Origin: an uncultured Christensenella sp.
Lineage (GTDB): Bacteria > Bacillota > Clostridia > Christensenellales > Borkfalkiaceae
DNA length: 64,000 nt
Assembly: GCA_905203015.1 (NCBI GenBank)
Contig: CAJKUC010000006.1
Coordinates: 44,132-108,131, forward strand
Direction of reading: 5' to 3'
Below, in pieces: positions 1 to 11,069 of the stretch. A program made the translations under genes and the position numbers. A model generated the notes under the pieces. The model searched no databases. It had not been told where the DNA came from and worked only from the letters and a program-made list of their open reading frames with translations. The number at the start of each line of letters is the position of its first letter. Position 1 is the stretch's first letter.

Positions 1-2
1 AC

Positions 3-362
3 CGTAAGGTTGACGTTGCGGATAAGTACGACGCTCCCGACAGTTATTTGTTTGCCGAGTACGACTTTGGCGGCGTAAAGCACAGTACGGTGTTCTCATA
101 CGATATGTGGCATACTTGCCGTTTTACGAGCGACTATACCTACAAAGTGGAAAAATTGTCAGATCGTTACGCCGTAACCGTTGAGGCTAAACAGTTTGCA
201 AAAGGCGTAATTGTACGTATGAAAGACAATTACAGGTTTACCTATTCCGACAACTATATCGATTTGCAAGCGGGCGAACAAACCACTTTGTACATATACG
301 GGGCAACGGACGATGACATTGCAACGATTGAAGTAACTGATTTCGCAAAGGAGAGTGCATGA
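3..362 (+). CDS. Beta-mannosidase-like GH2 hydrolase, C-terminal fragment
   Basis: The reading frame is open at the left window edge, so only the last ~119 residues of the protein are visible and the catalytic domain lies outside. The visible part resembles the C-terminal Ig-like domain of GH2 beta-mannosidases: a Tyr/Trp-rich strand region (about residues 15-40), then a segment reading VTVEAKQFAKGV and a closing DLQAGEQTTL, a pattern typical of that domain. Such enzymes hydrolyse terminal beta-mannosyl residues of oligosaccharides, usually in the cytoplasm. The stop overlaps the start of the next gene (ATGA), so the two are translationally coupled. The family call is by motif memory; another GH2 subfamily is possible. 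Confidence 0.6.
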   Translation, partial: RKVDVADKYDAPDSYLFAEYDFGGVKHSTVFSYDMWHTCRFTSDYTYKVEKLSDRYAVTVEAKQFAKGVIVRMKDNYRFTYSDNYIDLQAGEQTTLYIYGATDDDIATIEVTDFAKESA

Positions 363-1225
363 AGAATTTAATCGGCAAAAGCCTCGGTAACGTCGTTTTT
401 ACCGAACGAGATGGTAATTTGTACGGCAACTTGACCAACTACGGCGTAAACGCGTCGTATTTGATAAGCCCCGTGGACTTTTGCGGTTCGGCTAAAACAA
501 TACTTATGGATCTGGACGGAACCACTCTTACGAGCGAGGAATTCTGGATTTTTGTAATAGAGCAGACAATGCAAAAACTGCTTGGAGCCGACGAGTTTTC
601 GTTGGAGGAAGCCGATATTCCGTTTGTTTCGGGATTTACGACGGTCGATCACCTCAATTATTGTCTTAACAAATATTCGCCCGATAAAGATATAAATTCG
701 GCAATAGAGTGTTATCATAAAATCGCGGAGTTCCAACTCGAAGAAATAATGCAGGGCAGAGGACGAATTGACGCATTTAAGCCTGCCGAGGGATTGAAAG
801 AATTCTTGACGGAAGTAAAAAGACGGAAGATAAAGATAGGGCTGGCGACAAGCGGTTTGGACTACAAAGCCATTCCGGAAATCGTTGCGGCGTTTCGTGC
901 GCTTAATATGGGCGATCCGAGAAATTACTACGACGCGATTATTACGGGCGGTCGTCGCAAAGATGTCGGCGACTACGGCACTTTGGGTGAAGTAGCCTCC
1001 AAGCCACATCCGTGGATTTATACCGAACTGGCTTATTTTGGATTAAAAGTGACAGATTCGACAACGGTAATCGGTATCGAGGACAGCGCGGCGGGTGTGT
1101 TGTCGTTGCGGTTTTCCGGATTTCCCGTCGTTGGACTTAACAGCGGAAACATAACGCAAAGCGGTCTGGATTGTCTGTGTTGTAAAAAAGTGAATAAACT
1201 TGAAGAAATTTTGCAAATGGTTTAA
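359..1225 (+). CDS. HAD-superfamily phosphatase / phosphoglucomutase-like protein
   Basis: A 288-residue haloacid dehalogenase-fold protein. Motif I is DLDGTT with the nucleophile Asp51 and acid Asp53; motif II is the Thr/Ser of LATSG near residue 162; motif III is the Lys of SKPHP near residue 219; motif IV is GIEDSAAG near residue 240. This set matches the beta-phosphoglucomutase-like branch, which acts on sugar phosphates in the cytoplasm. An N-terminal stretch of about 45 residues precedes motif I, longer than usual. The ATGA overlap with the upstream glycosidase suggests it processes a phosphorylated sugar released in the same pathway. The exact substrate cannot be read from sequence. 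Confidence 0.8.
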   Translation: MKNLIGKSLGNVVFTERDGNLYGNLTNYGVNASYLISPVDFCGSAKTILMDLDGTTLTSEEFWIFVIEQTMQKLLGADEFSLEEADIPFVSGFTTVDHLNYCLNKYSPDKDINSAIECYHKIAEFQLEEIMQGRGRIDAFKPAEGLKEFLTEVKRRKIKIGLATSGLDYKAIPEIVAAFRALNMGDPRNYYDAIITGGRRKDVGDYGTLGEVASKPHPWIYTELAYFGLKVTDSTTVIGIEDSAAGVLSLRFSGFPVVGLNSGNITQSGLDCLCCKKVNKLEEILQMV

Positions 1226-1237
1226 AAATCTTATACG

Positions 1238-1450
1238 TATTGACTTTTTGACGATGAAAGAGTAAAACAGAAACGGGAATTCTGTATTGTGTGTCGCTTG
1301 ACAATACGATTGCCAATACGAAGAAAACAGCGGGAGGTCGCGATATGAAAAATTGATTTCTTGACGATGAATAAGTAAAAACAAAACAGAAATTACGTAT
1401 TGTCATGCGCTTGATAATGAGGAAAAGCAGGAGGAAAACGATATGAAAAA
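1238..1450 (+). repeat. Degenerate tandem duplication of a gene leader (RBS plus start codon)
   Basis: Two diverged copies, about 1238-1352 and 1351-1450, share in order: TTGA near the start, TTGACGATGAA, AGTAAAA, ACAGAAA, GTATTGT, GCTTGA, a GGAGG-type ribosome site and GATATGAAAAA. The second copy ends at the true start codon of the next gene. The first copy has its own RBS and ATG (1345) but reads only Met-Lys-Asn-stop (1345-1356). The second copy has lost a few bases before its RBS. Confidence 0.65.
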
Positions 1451-4400
1451 GATTATCAGGACATTGGTTCTCATTTTTGCACTAACAGCCGGGCTTGCAT
1501 TGTTTATCGCATGTGAGAAAGAACAACAAAAAATAAAGTTGGAAAATCCAATCGTTGCTGCGCAGGTTTATACGGGCAGTAAGTTGACCGCCGACGTGCC
1601 GCAAAACGACGGTTACAGGATTGTTTCCAACGAGGGCGGCACGGATGCGGGCGAGTATGACATCGTACTTGAACTGACCGATGCAACCAAGTACGAGTGG
1701 GCAACGCCCGACGGCGACGACGCAACCAAGGCTACGTTAAAGTTTGTCGTTACCAAGGCGACTAACCGGATTACGGCTTTGTCGCTGGAAAGTTGGACAT
1801 ACGGCGAAGAAGCAAAAATACCCGTTGCCGAGGTGCAATTCGGCACGCCGACGTTTACTTACTCCGCGATTGCCGACGGAACGTTTACCGAAATCGTTCC
1901 GACCGCGGTAGGCAACTATGTTGTCAAGGCGACGGTTGCGGCAACTACAAATTACGACGGCGCGGAGAAAACGGCGGAGTTTAAGATCGATCGAGCAAAT
2001 GCTGCGTTTACGACGGTACCGGCGGCAGTTGAAAACCTTGTCTATACCGGCGGTGCGCTCGATCTGATTACGGCAGGCATTGCCGACGGCGGCACAATGC
2101 AGTACAAACTCGGCGACAACGGAACTTGGTCGTCGGATATTCCCACGGCAACAAACGCGGGCGAGTACACCGTGTACTACAAGGCGCTTGGAGACGACAA
2201 CCACAAAGATATTGCCGAAGCGAATGTAACCGTCGGCATAGCCAAGGCGGCTTCGACGTTCGGTAAACTTCCGCAAGCCTTGGATTTGAGTTACACGGGT
2301 GCAGTGCAAGCATTGTTGCGTGCGGGCGAAACGACGTGCGGCGAAATTTGGTATAAACTTGACAACGGTGAGTGGACAAATGAAATCCCGACGGCAACCG
2401 AAGCGAAAACGTATTACGTTTGCTATAAAATCATCGGCGACAACAATCACAACGACTTAACCGACATCGAAACGCAAAAAATTTCCGTTACCATCAAAAA
2501 TGCCGATGCGCAAGTAACCGCTCCCACGGCAAAGACGGGATTGTCCTATAACGGGGAAGAACAAGTACTTGTCGATGAAGGCAGTGCGGTCGGCGCGACA
2601 ATCAGTTACAAACTCGGTGATGGCGACTGGACGACGGATATACCGTCCGCAACCGACGCAGGCGAGTATACGGTTGCATGGAAAGCCGTAGCAGACGCTA
2701 ATTACGCAGTCGACGAAACGGAAAAACGATTAACGATTACGATTGCCAGAGTTGCCGACAGCATCGATTTTTCTCTCGATAACGTAACCGTACGTTGCGG
2801 AGATCCCGTTCCCGAACTTACGGCAACTTCGACAAGCGGTACGGCGGTAACGTTTACTTACTCCGATAACGGTAACGACTACTACACAAAGGATCAATTC
2901 TCGGAGTTTACGTTTACCTATGGCACAACCTACTATGTTAAGGCTACCGTTGCCGACAGTACCAACTACACAGGCACGGAAAAAGTTTTAACTATAATTC
3001 CGCAGCACAACATTAGCATAAGCGAAAATGACGGGGTGCAAACTGCGGTTTGTCAATGTGGCAAAAAAGACGTGACGGGTACGCTCGGAACTAAACAGAC
3101 GATTGATTTTGCGGCGACCGCGGACGGCGGGCAGGTAAAAGCGACCGACGGTAAACTCGACCTGACAACCATAGGTTACAGCGGAAATGCGGAAGTAACG
3201 CTCACTGTCGGTGAAACGGACTACAAAGCAACGGCGCAGAACGGCGTTGTCGGTCTTGCCGACGTTTTACCGCTCGGCGTGTACGGCGAAAAGGAGTTCG
3301 GCGTAAGCGTAACCGACGAAAAAGAAACGTACAACGTTACCGTAAAAGCACTTGTCGTTACGATGACAATCACAACCGCCGATCAATATGCAAACTGGAT
3401 AAAGATTGCAGATGCGTGCGAAACCGAAGATAAAATTCTCGGCGGATACTTCAAGTTGGGAGCAAATATCACAGTCGAAACTATGGTTACGTTCGAGCGT
3501 CATGACGTTGACGGATTATATGGGTTCAAAGGTGTATTCGACGGTTGCGGATATGCTCTCGACGGATTGACTGCTACGGGGAATGCGTTTATCAGTTGCA
3601 TGACTAAAGACGGCGTGTTAAGAAATATTGCGTTTACAAATGCAAAGGTTGCCGGCGCAAGCAATTTCCTTTGCTCGGGCGGACTTGGTACGATAGAAAA
3701 CGTTTACGTGCAGTACGTATCTATTTCCGCAGGCAGCAACGATAACGGAACTATATATAACCATTGCAGAAACGAGCAAGAAGGAGGCAAGATTACCGGT
3801 ATATTTGTAGACGCAAGTCAAGCCGCTCTTTCGGGAACGGGCGCGTCGTTCAGACTTATCGGCGGCAACAACACCGGTTATAATGGGATATTTGCGGTTT
3901 GCCCCGAAAATTACGCCCCCGCGCAAGCGATTGACAGGGTCAACAACTACGAAGCCGTTGCGTACTTTACAAGTTTCGACGAACTTAAAGTAAACACAAA
4001 GACGCAAGGCGTACTCGAAGGCTGGAAAAACAACGGTTTCTGGACCGTAAACGACGGCATACCCGCGCCTGAAAATTATGTCGTAAACGACATTGATCTC
4101 GGCGCGAAAGTTATCGACCTTGACATTATTGTTGCAGACAACGGCGACGTCAGACTTAACGACAATACTTTGGAAATCGATTGCACGGCGGCTGGTTTTA
4201 CGTTCGGCAACGTCGTTTCCGTTACGATGGACGGCGTCGCAATCGACGCAGACGGGTTTACCTTTGCAGGCGGAAAATTGAGTGTTGCCCGCTCGGCGTT
4301 CGGTTACAATTACGGCGCTAAACAGATTGTCTTGACCGATGATGACGGAAAAACAATTACTATTGCGGCAACACTTGTAAGCAAAGTTCTGAAGAATGCT

Positions 4401-5099
4401 ACCGACTATGCAAACTGGATAAAGATTGCAAATGCGTGTGAAACCGAAAATCAAATTCTCGGCGGGTACTTCAAACTGGGAGCAAATATCACAGTCGAAA
4501 CTATGGTTACGTTCGAGCGTTATGACGTTGACGGATTATATGGATTCAAAGGTGTATTCGACGGTTGCGGATATGCTCTCGACGGATTGACTGCTACGGG
4601 GAATGCGTTTATCAGTTGCATGACTAAAGACGGCGTGTTAAGAAATATTGCGTTTACAAATGCAAAGGTTGCCGGCGCAAGCAATTTCCTTTGCTCGGGC
4701 GGACTTGGTACGATAGAAAACGTTTACGTGCAGTACGTATCTATTTCCGCAGGCAGCAACGATAACGGAACTATATATAACCATTGCAGAAACGAGCAAG
4801 AAGGAGGCAAGATTACCGGTATATTTGTAGACGCAAGTCAAGCCGCTCTTTCGGGAACGGGCGCGTCGTTCAGACTTATCGGCGGCAACAACACCGGTTA
4901 TAATGGGATATTTGCGGTTTGCCCCGAAAATTACGCCCCCGCGCAAGCGATTGACAGGGTCAACAACTACGAAGCCGTTGCGTACTTTACAAGTTTCGAC
5001 GAACTTAAAGTAAACACAAAGACGCAAGGCGTACTCAAAGGTTGGAATAGTACCTATTGGACGATTGTTGACGGCGTTCCGGTATTTGCGACAAAATAG
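1443..5099 (+). CDS. Large Ig-like repeat surface lipoprotein
   Basis: A 1218-residue secreted protein. Residues 1-23 form a lipoprotein signal peptide ending at Cys24 (FIAC), so it should be anchored to the outer face of the membrane. Residues ~30-440 carry about five Ig-like modules of ~80 residues; several share YTG, a YKLGDGxW strand and TDIPxATxAGEYTV, reminiscent of MBG/Big-type adhesin modules. A cysteine-poor linker region follows (~520-640). The C-terminal half contains two copies of a ~210-residue module (residues ~649-858 and ~989-1198) with GLUG-like turns such as GFKGVFDGCGYALDG. No catalytic motif is visible; an adhesive or glycan-binding role is inferred. RBS AGGAGGAAAA sits upstream of ATG 1443. 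Confidence 0.75.
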   Translation: MKKIIRTLVLIFALTAGLALFIACEKEQQKIKLENPIVAAQVYTGSKLTADVPQNDGYRIVSNEGGTDAGEYDIVLELTDATKYEWATPDGDDATKATLKFVVTKATNRITALSLESWTYGEEAKIPVAEVQFGTPTFTYSAIADGTFTEIVPTAVGNYVVKATVAATTNYDGAEKTAEFKIDRANAAFTTVPAAVENLVYTGGALDLITAGIADGGTMQYKLGDNGTWSSDIPTATNAGEYTVYYKALGDDNHKDIAEANVTVGIAKAASTFGKLPQALDLSYTGAVQALLRAGETTCGEIWYKLDNGEWTNEIPTATEAKTYYVCYKIIGDNNHNDLTDIETQKISVTIKNADAQVTAPTAKTGLSYNGEEQVLVDEGSAVGATISYKLGDGDWTTDIPSATDAGEYTVAWKAVADANYAVDETEKRLTITIARVADSIDFSLDNVTVRCGDPVPELTATSTSGTAVTFTYSDNGNDYYTKDQFSEFTFTYGTTYYVKATVADSTNYTGTEKVLTIIPQHNISISENDGVQTAVCQCGKKDVTGTLGTKQTIDFAATADGGQVKATDGKLDLTTIGYSGNAEVTLTVGETDYKATAQNGVVGLADVLPLGVYGEKEFGVSVTDEKETYNVTVKALVVTMTITTADQYANWIKIADACETEDKILGGYFKLGANITVETMVTFERHDVDGLYGFKGVFDGCGYALDGLTATGNAFISCMTKDGVLRNIAFTNAKVAGASNFLCSGGLGTIENVYVQYVSISAGSNDNGTIYNHCRNEQEGGKITGIFVDASQAALSGTGASFRLIGGNNTGYNGIFAVCPENYAPAQAIDRVNNYEAVAYFTSFDELKVNTKTQGVLEGWKNNGFWTVNDGIPAPENYVVNDIDLGAKVIDLDIIVADNGDVRLNDNTLEIDCTAAGFTFGNVVSVTMDGVAIDADGFTFAGGKLSVARSAFGYNYGAKQIVLTDDDGKTITIAATLVSKVLKNATDYANWIKIANACETENQILGGYFKLGANITVETMVTFERYDVDGLYGFKGVFDGCGYALDGLTATGNAFISCMTKDGVLRNIAFTNAKVAGASNFLCSGGLGTIENVYVQYVSISAGSNDNGTIYNHCRNEQEGGKITGIFVDASQAALSGTGASFRLIGGNNTGYNGIFAVCPENYAPAQAIDRVNNYEAVAYFTSFDELKVNTKTQGVLKGWNSTYWTIVDGVPVFATK
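3387..4016 (+). repeat. Intragenic duplication, copy 1
   Basis: A 630-base segment repeated at an offset of exactly 1020 bases (copy 2 at 4407-5036). By eye there are nine mismatches in the first ~138 bases (3387-3524) and none over the remaining 492 bases (3525-4016). The copies encode the two C-terminal modules of the lipoprotein and are separated by a distinct ~130-residue linker domain. Confidence 0.95.
4407..5036 (+). repeat. Intragenic duplication, copy 2
   Basis: Second copy of the 630-base segment at 3387-4016. Identity is complete, including synonymous positions, over 4545-5036. This points to recent duplication or gene conversion limited to the distal part. Confidence 0.95.
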
Positions 5100-5162
5100 T
5101 CGGGATAAGATGAAACAAAACCGGCTTTGTCGTTAAGAAAACAACTATAAGTTTTATTGATG

Positions 5163-5206
5163 GGGTTGTCGCAAAAAGACCGAATTATTTTTGCGACAAC
5201 CCTTTT
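5163..5206 (+). terminator. Rho-independent terminator after the Ig-like lipoprotein
   Basis: A perfect 15-bp stem: GGGTTGTCGCAAAAA (5163-5177) pairs with TTTTTGCGACAACCC (5188-5202) around a 10-base loop, followed by TTTT. It lies 64 bases past the stop codon. The stretch from here to 5334 holds no recognisable gene. Confidence 0.85.
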
Positions 5207-5334
5207 ATGTTGTTTATTGAAGGTAGATGTGCCTAAAGGGGCACGGTCTTACCGAAAGGAAAAGGACGGTATGCTAAGACCAAATCAATGGCAGGATTTA
5301 ACGGTAAGGGTGTTTAGCAAACCAAGGAGAACCT

Positions 5335-5514
5335 ATGGAAAACAAAGGATATATTTATATACTAACAAATCCATCTTTTAAGGAATATGTTAAAATTGGT
5401 TATGCTGATAATGTTGAAAACCGTTTAAGACAGTTAAACAATAGCGAATGTACGCCATTTGCTTTTAGAGTTTATGCAACGTATGAGCTTGAAGACCGTT
5501 TAACTGACGTTTGA
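5335..5514 (+). pseudogene. Truncated GIY-YIG (T5orf172-like) nuclease fragment
   Basis: A 59-residue frame starting at ATG 5335 after the RBS AAGGAGA. It begins MENKGYIYILTNPSF and continues KIGYADNVENRLRQLN, the N-terminal half of a GIY-YIG / T5orf172 nuclease domain (GYIYI, then KIG, then Arg in the first helix). The family normally continues for at least another 30-60 residues with a catalytic Glu that is absent here. The frame runs into a stop at 5512-5514, exactly where a second broken gene begins, so a deletion probably fused two genes. The DNA is AT-rich compared with its surroundings. Confidence 0.6.
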
Positions 5515-6238
5515 TAAATTGTTGGAAGAAGATGAAGAGTATGGTGTAGGTCCTTTTATTGAATTTGATTCGGGAGAAGACTATATAACCTTAGCAGTAG
5601 GACATTCAGATTTGTTCCGAAATTTGGCAGAAACGCCGTTAGAACTCTACACAAAGTTAAAAGCAATGCTTGATAGCGGCTTTTTGGAAACAATTCGTAT
5701 ATTCGTTAGAAAAGATGGGGAGATGTTCCCTATAGAACTTTTTAATGAGGGCGAAAAGCAATTGGCAAATTTGTTAATGCTTATGGACCTTACAAAAGAG
5801 TTTAAAGCGTTGTTTTTATTAGATGAGTTTGATGCATATTTACACCCAAACTGGCAACGTGAGTTTATTAAACTAATTTCAGAAATTAATATTCGTGGAC
5901 AAGTACTTTTAACAACTCATTCACCTCTTACTCTTAATAAAATTAATAAAGAAAATATCCGAATATTAAAAGATGGCGAAATATATTCGCTGACAGTAGA
6001 TTCTTTTAATAGAGATGTTGTTCAAATACTAGAAGAAATTATGGAAGTTCCTAAACGACCTAAGGAAGTAGAAGATGCAATAAAACATTTTAGAAATGCA
6101 GTAATGCATAATCAAAAAGACGAAGCAAATAAAGCTATAGAGAATTTAAAAAGATTGTTAAATAAAGATGATCCATTTTGGGTTAAAGGAAACACCACAC
6201 ACGAAAAAAATTTTAGTTCGTCGCTAATTTTCAATTGA
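5504..6238 (+). pseudogene. Truncated AAA ATPase (PtuA/OLD-like), Walker A lost
   Basis: An open frame of ~244 codons without a credible start (first usable codon TTG 5519). It holds the C-terminal half of an ABC-like AAA ATPase: a signature-like GEKQLANLL (~residue 80), Walker B LFLLDEFDAYLHP (~residues 98-110), the switch His in TTHSP and a C-terminal helical tail with FNRDVVQILEEIMEVP. This arrangement is typical of defence ATPases such as PtuA of the Septu system. The Walker A part is missing, so it cannot be a functional ATPase. It abuts the truncated GIY-YIG fragment at ~5500-5515, suggesting one deletion removed the intervening DNA. AT-rich, so probably acquired. Confidence 0.6.
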
Positions 6239-6320
6239 CTTTTATATTTTTTTGAGTATAATATTATACGTTCCTTAATAGGAATGTATTTTTTTGACAG
6301 TGAGTTAGCATAGGCTAACT
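6235..6320 (+). promoter_or_regulatory. Promoter, 5' hairpin and DtxR-type operator of the ECF/ABC operon
   Basis: TTGACT (6235-6240), a 16-base spacer and TATAAT (6257-6262) put the start of transcription near 6269. A 7-bp hairpin (6268-6287, ACGTTCC/GGAATGT) follows at once and is trailed by a T run (6289-6295). The palindrome AGTTAGCATAGGCTAACT (6303-6320) comes next, about 34 bases downstream of the start. The same arrangement recurs at 32547-32632. The remaining ~130 bases before the next gene hold no further recognised element. Confidence 0.7.
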
Positions 6321-6454
6321 AAAAGAAAACGCCGTGTATCCCGATCTGGAAGGCGCGATAAATTCCGGTGGCGTATGCTTTGGAAGTGAGAGTGGATACA
6401 GAAACGAGAGATGAACGTGCGGAGAATTTAATTCGGGCATGAAAGGAGTACGTC

Positions 6455-6898
6455 ATGAGCAAAGAATATAAGCATTGGAATACGGAAAAGAAACTGATTC
6501 CCGTGATGATACGAACGTATTGTCGCGGTAATCACAAAACGGAAAGGAAAGCGGAGGGCGTAAAAGGAAAGGAACTTTGTTCAAAATGCAAAGAACTGGC
6601 TGAATACGCAGCGTTCAGATTGGAAAAATGTCCGTTCAAGAGAAACAAGGGATTCTGCTCTTATTGCAAAATTCATTGCTACAAACCAGAATATCGTGCG
6701 GAGATGAAAGAAGTGATGAAATATTCCGGTCCGAAAATGCTTTTTTCGCATCCGATATTCGCGATGTCGCACGTAACGGCAATGATAAAATACAAAAAGC
6801 AGTTAAAAAAACAGGCAAAGAGGCAGTCGGACAAAAACGCGGGAGCGGAAAAGGTTCGGTCTGCGCAGACAAACGATCAAAAGAAGGACAAGGAGTAA
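6455..6898 (+). CDS. YgbA_NO family cysteine-rich protein
   Basis: A 147-residue soluble protein starting at ATG 6455 after RBS GAAAGGAG. It matches the family named after E. coli YgbA (nitrous oxide-stimulated promoter family): an N-terminal IRTYCRGNH, then LCSKCKELAEYA (residues ~45-57), then CPFKRNKGFCSYCKIHCY (residues ~61-78). The conserved cysteines look like a metal or Fe-S site. The C-terminal third is Lys/Glu-rich and variable. The family has been linked to nitrosative stress and iron; its biochemistry is not settled. It opens an operon with an ABC pair and an ECF transporter and stands directly behind a DtxR-type operator. Confidence 0.75.
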   Translation: MSKEYKHWNTEKKLIPVMIRTYCRGNHKTERKAEGVKGKELCSKCKELAEYAAFRLEKCPFKRNKGFCSYCKIHCYKPEYRAEMKEVMKYSGPKMLFSHPIFAMSHVTAMIKYKKQLKKQAKRQSDKNAGAEKVRSAQTNDQKKDKE

Positions 6899-6902
6899 GC
6901 AA

Positions 6903-8629
6903 ATGATAGATAAAGAACTATTCAGACTGATCGGCGGCAATAAAAAATACATATTTATTGCCGTAGCGTTACAGGTACTCGGGCTCATCGCAAACGTTTC
7001 GATCACGGCAAGCGTATGTTATGCCGTGTATCTGTTATCGAAAAACGCGGAAGCGGTGCTATTTATTTATCCGCTGATCGGCGCGGTACTCGGAATCGCC
7101 GTAAGGTATACGTGTTCGCGCATTACGGGCGATATAAAAGATAGGTTGGGCAGAGGCGTGAAAAGGGACCTTCGGGAAAAAGTATATAATAAAATATTAC
7201 GGCTCGGCGTAAAAACCACCGACGGAATGAGCATGGCGGGGCTGACGCAGGTATCCCTCGAAGGCGTGGAACAACTGGATATTTATTTTTCGAGTTATCT
7301 TCCGCAATTCTTCTTTGCCATGATTGCTCCCGTGGCGCTGTTTTTAATCTGCGTGTGGATCGACTGGAGAACGGCGCTTGTGCTTATCTGCTGTGTGCCG
7401 CTTATTCCCGTATCCATTGTTGCGGTGAGCAAATACGCGAAAAAAGTGTTCGCCAAATATTGGGGAAAATACACTTCGATGGGCGATAAGTTCCTCGACA
7501 GCGTGCAAGGCTTGAAAGAACTTAAAATTTTTCAGGCGGACGCCGCTCAACACGTTAAGATAAACGAAAGCGCGGAAGAATTTCGCGTAATCACGATGAA
7601 AGTTCTGGTAATGCAACTGGTAAGTATTACGATTATGGACCTGGTGGCGTACGGAGGCGCGGGGATCGGTATCGGTCTGGCGATTTGCGGCGCGGCGTTT
7701 TGGGGGCTGAACCCGATAGCGGCGTTGTTCCTTTGCCTTGTATCGGTGGAATTTTTCCTGCCTCTCCGAGCGTTCGGATCGGCATTCCACGTGGCGATGA
7801 ACGGTGTAAGCGCGGGCAAAAAGATCATCTCTCTTTTAAATACGCCCGATCCCGAATGGGGAACGGAAACGCTTGACGGCAACAAAGATATCAGGCTGGA
7901 AAACGTTACGTTCTCTTACGACGGAAAGCGAGAAGTGCTTAAAAACGTGAATATGACGTTCCCCGAAAAAGGAATGACGGCGATCGTGGGCGAAAGCGGT
8001 TGCGGCAAATCCACGGTGGTGAATATGCTGATCGGGGCGTTCCGCCCGCAGAAAGGAGAGGTGACCGTCGGCGGAAAAGCGCTTGTAAAACTTTCCCGCG
8101 AAAATTGGTATTCGCATCTTTCGGCGGTGAGTTACAACACGTATATCTTTAACGAAAGCGTGAGAGATAATTTTAAAATGGCGAAAGAAAACGTCTCGGA
8201 CGAAGAAATTTTCGCCGCGCTCGAAAAGGTGAATCTGAAAGAGTTTATCGAAGAAAACGGCGGCCTGGATAAAGTGATCACCGAGGACGCCAACAATATT
8301 TCTGGCGGACAGAAACAACGCCTTGCGCTTGCGATCGCGCTTGTATCGGATAAAGATATTTACGTTTTCGACGAAGCGACGAGCAATATCGATATCGACA
8401 GCGAATCGATCATTATGAACAATATCAAAACGCTTTCCGGAAACAGGAGTGTTATCGTGATTTCGCATCGCCTTGCGAACGTTGTTCCGGCAGATAATAT
8501 CTATTATATGGAAGACGGCGAAATCAAAGAAAGCGGTGCGCACGACGAACTGATGGCGGCGAATAAGGGCTATGCCCGTCTGTATAATACGCAGAAGACG
8601 CTGGAACAGGGCTACACGGAGGCGATAGC

Positions 8630-8633
<4 letters not shown>
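6903..8633 (+). CDS. ABC transporter, fused membrane and ATPase domains (first half of heterodimer)
   Basis: A 576-residue half-transporter. Six membrane helices lie in residues ~18-300; the coupling region DRLGRGVKRDLREKVYNKIL resembles CydD/YbtP-type exporters. The nucleotide-binding domain starts near residue 330 with Walker A GESGCGKST (~362-370), signature ISGGQKQRL (~465) and Walker B IYVFDEATS (~486). It begins 5 bases after the previous gene and overlaps the next one by ATGA, so it most likely forms a heterodimer with that partner. Membership in an operon with an ECF transporter behind a DtxR-type box suggests transport of iron chelate or a related small molecule; direction is unknown. 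Confidence 0.85.
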
Positions 8634-10336
<1,703 letters not shown>

Positions 10337-10340
10337 TTTA

Positions 10341-11069
10341 ATGGACGAACAAAAGAGAAACAATGATATAGAGGAAGCGGCTTCCGCACTGATCAAAAAT
10401 GCGGAAGCGGATTCCGTAAGCCTCGGCGAAAAGCGGGAGCAAAAGAACGGGAACGGCGGAAATGCCGGAAAAGCACCTGAAAAAGCGCCCGGGAAAGAAG
10501 GAAAATTTTTTAAAAAATATAAAATAAAAGATATTGTGTTTCTGGCAATTATGACGGCGTGTACGCTGACGACAGGCGCGGTGATGCCGTTTGTGATTCA
10601 AGTGCAGATTTTCGGGATCGTGCAACTGTGCCTCGGCCTTCAGTTTTCGATTTTTCCCGTGATCGGCATGATGAAAGTGAGAAAACCGGGCGCGCTGTTT
10701 TTGCAGTCGGTGTTTATAGCGGTATTTCTCGGGATGATGAATCCGCCGATGGTGATGATCGCGCTTTGCGGATTGGTTGCCGAGGCGGTGGCGATGCTGA
10801 TTTTTCACGGCTATAAAAGCGACTGGGCATGCGTTGTTGCGGGTACGCTTTATTTGCCCATGACGCTTCCGTTTCTGTACGTTTACTACAAGTTTTTCCA
10901 CACCGTAACGGATACCGGAGAAAACGCGCTGGCGGCTTTCCTTATGGGTGCGAATCCGTGGGTGGTGACGGGAATTTCCTGCGCGGTGGTAGCGATATGC
11001 TTCATCGGCTCGGTGATCGGCATGGTCGTTTCCCGCGAACTTAAAAAAGCCGGGGTTCTGAAAAAATGA
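10341..11069 (+). CDS. MptD/Trep_Strep family ECF transporter substrate-binding (S) component
   Basis: A 242-residue integral membrane protein. Residues 1-60 are a hydrophilic, charged extension not usual for the family. The core (~60-242) has about five helices and the family-typical pieces: an opening DIVFLAIMTACTLTTG, a GxMNPP-like loop and a basic C-terminal SRELKKAGVLKK. S components bind the substrate in the membrane and dock on EcfT and the ATPases. The gene lies directly upstream of ecfT and a fused EcfA, so the complete ECF complex is encoded here. The ligand of this S family is not established. Confidence 0.75.
   Translation: MDEQKRNNDIEEAASALIKNAEADSVSLGEKREQKNGNGGNAGKAPEKAPGKEGKFFKKYKIKDIVFLAIMTACTLTTGAVMPFVIQVQIFGIVQLCLGLQFSIFPVIGMMKVRKPGALFLQSVFIAVFLGMMNPPMVMIALCGLVAEAVAMLIFHGYKSDWACVVAGTLYLPMTLPFLYVYYKFFHTVTDTGENALAAFLMGANPWVVTGISCAVVAICFIGSVIGMVVSRELKKAGVLKK

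Noticed and set aside
3618..4454. Long minus-strand frames opposite the lipoprotein repeats
   Set aside because: They mirror the duplicated plus-strand coding segments and repeat in both copies; no ribosome site or protein-like motif.
5157..5381. 74-codon open frame across the terminator
   Set aside because: It runs through the perfect 15-bp terminator hairpin, has no ribosome site, and its end overlaps the better supported GIY-YIG fragment.
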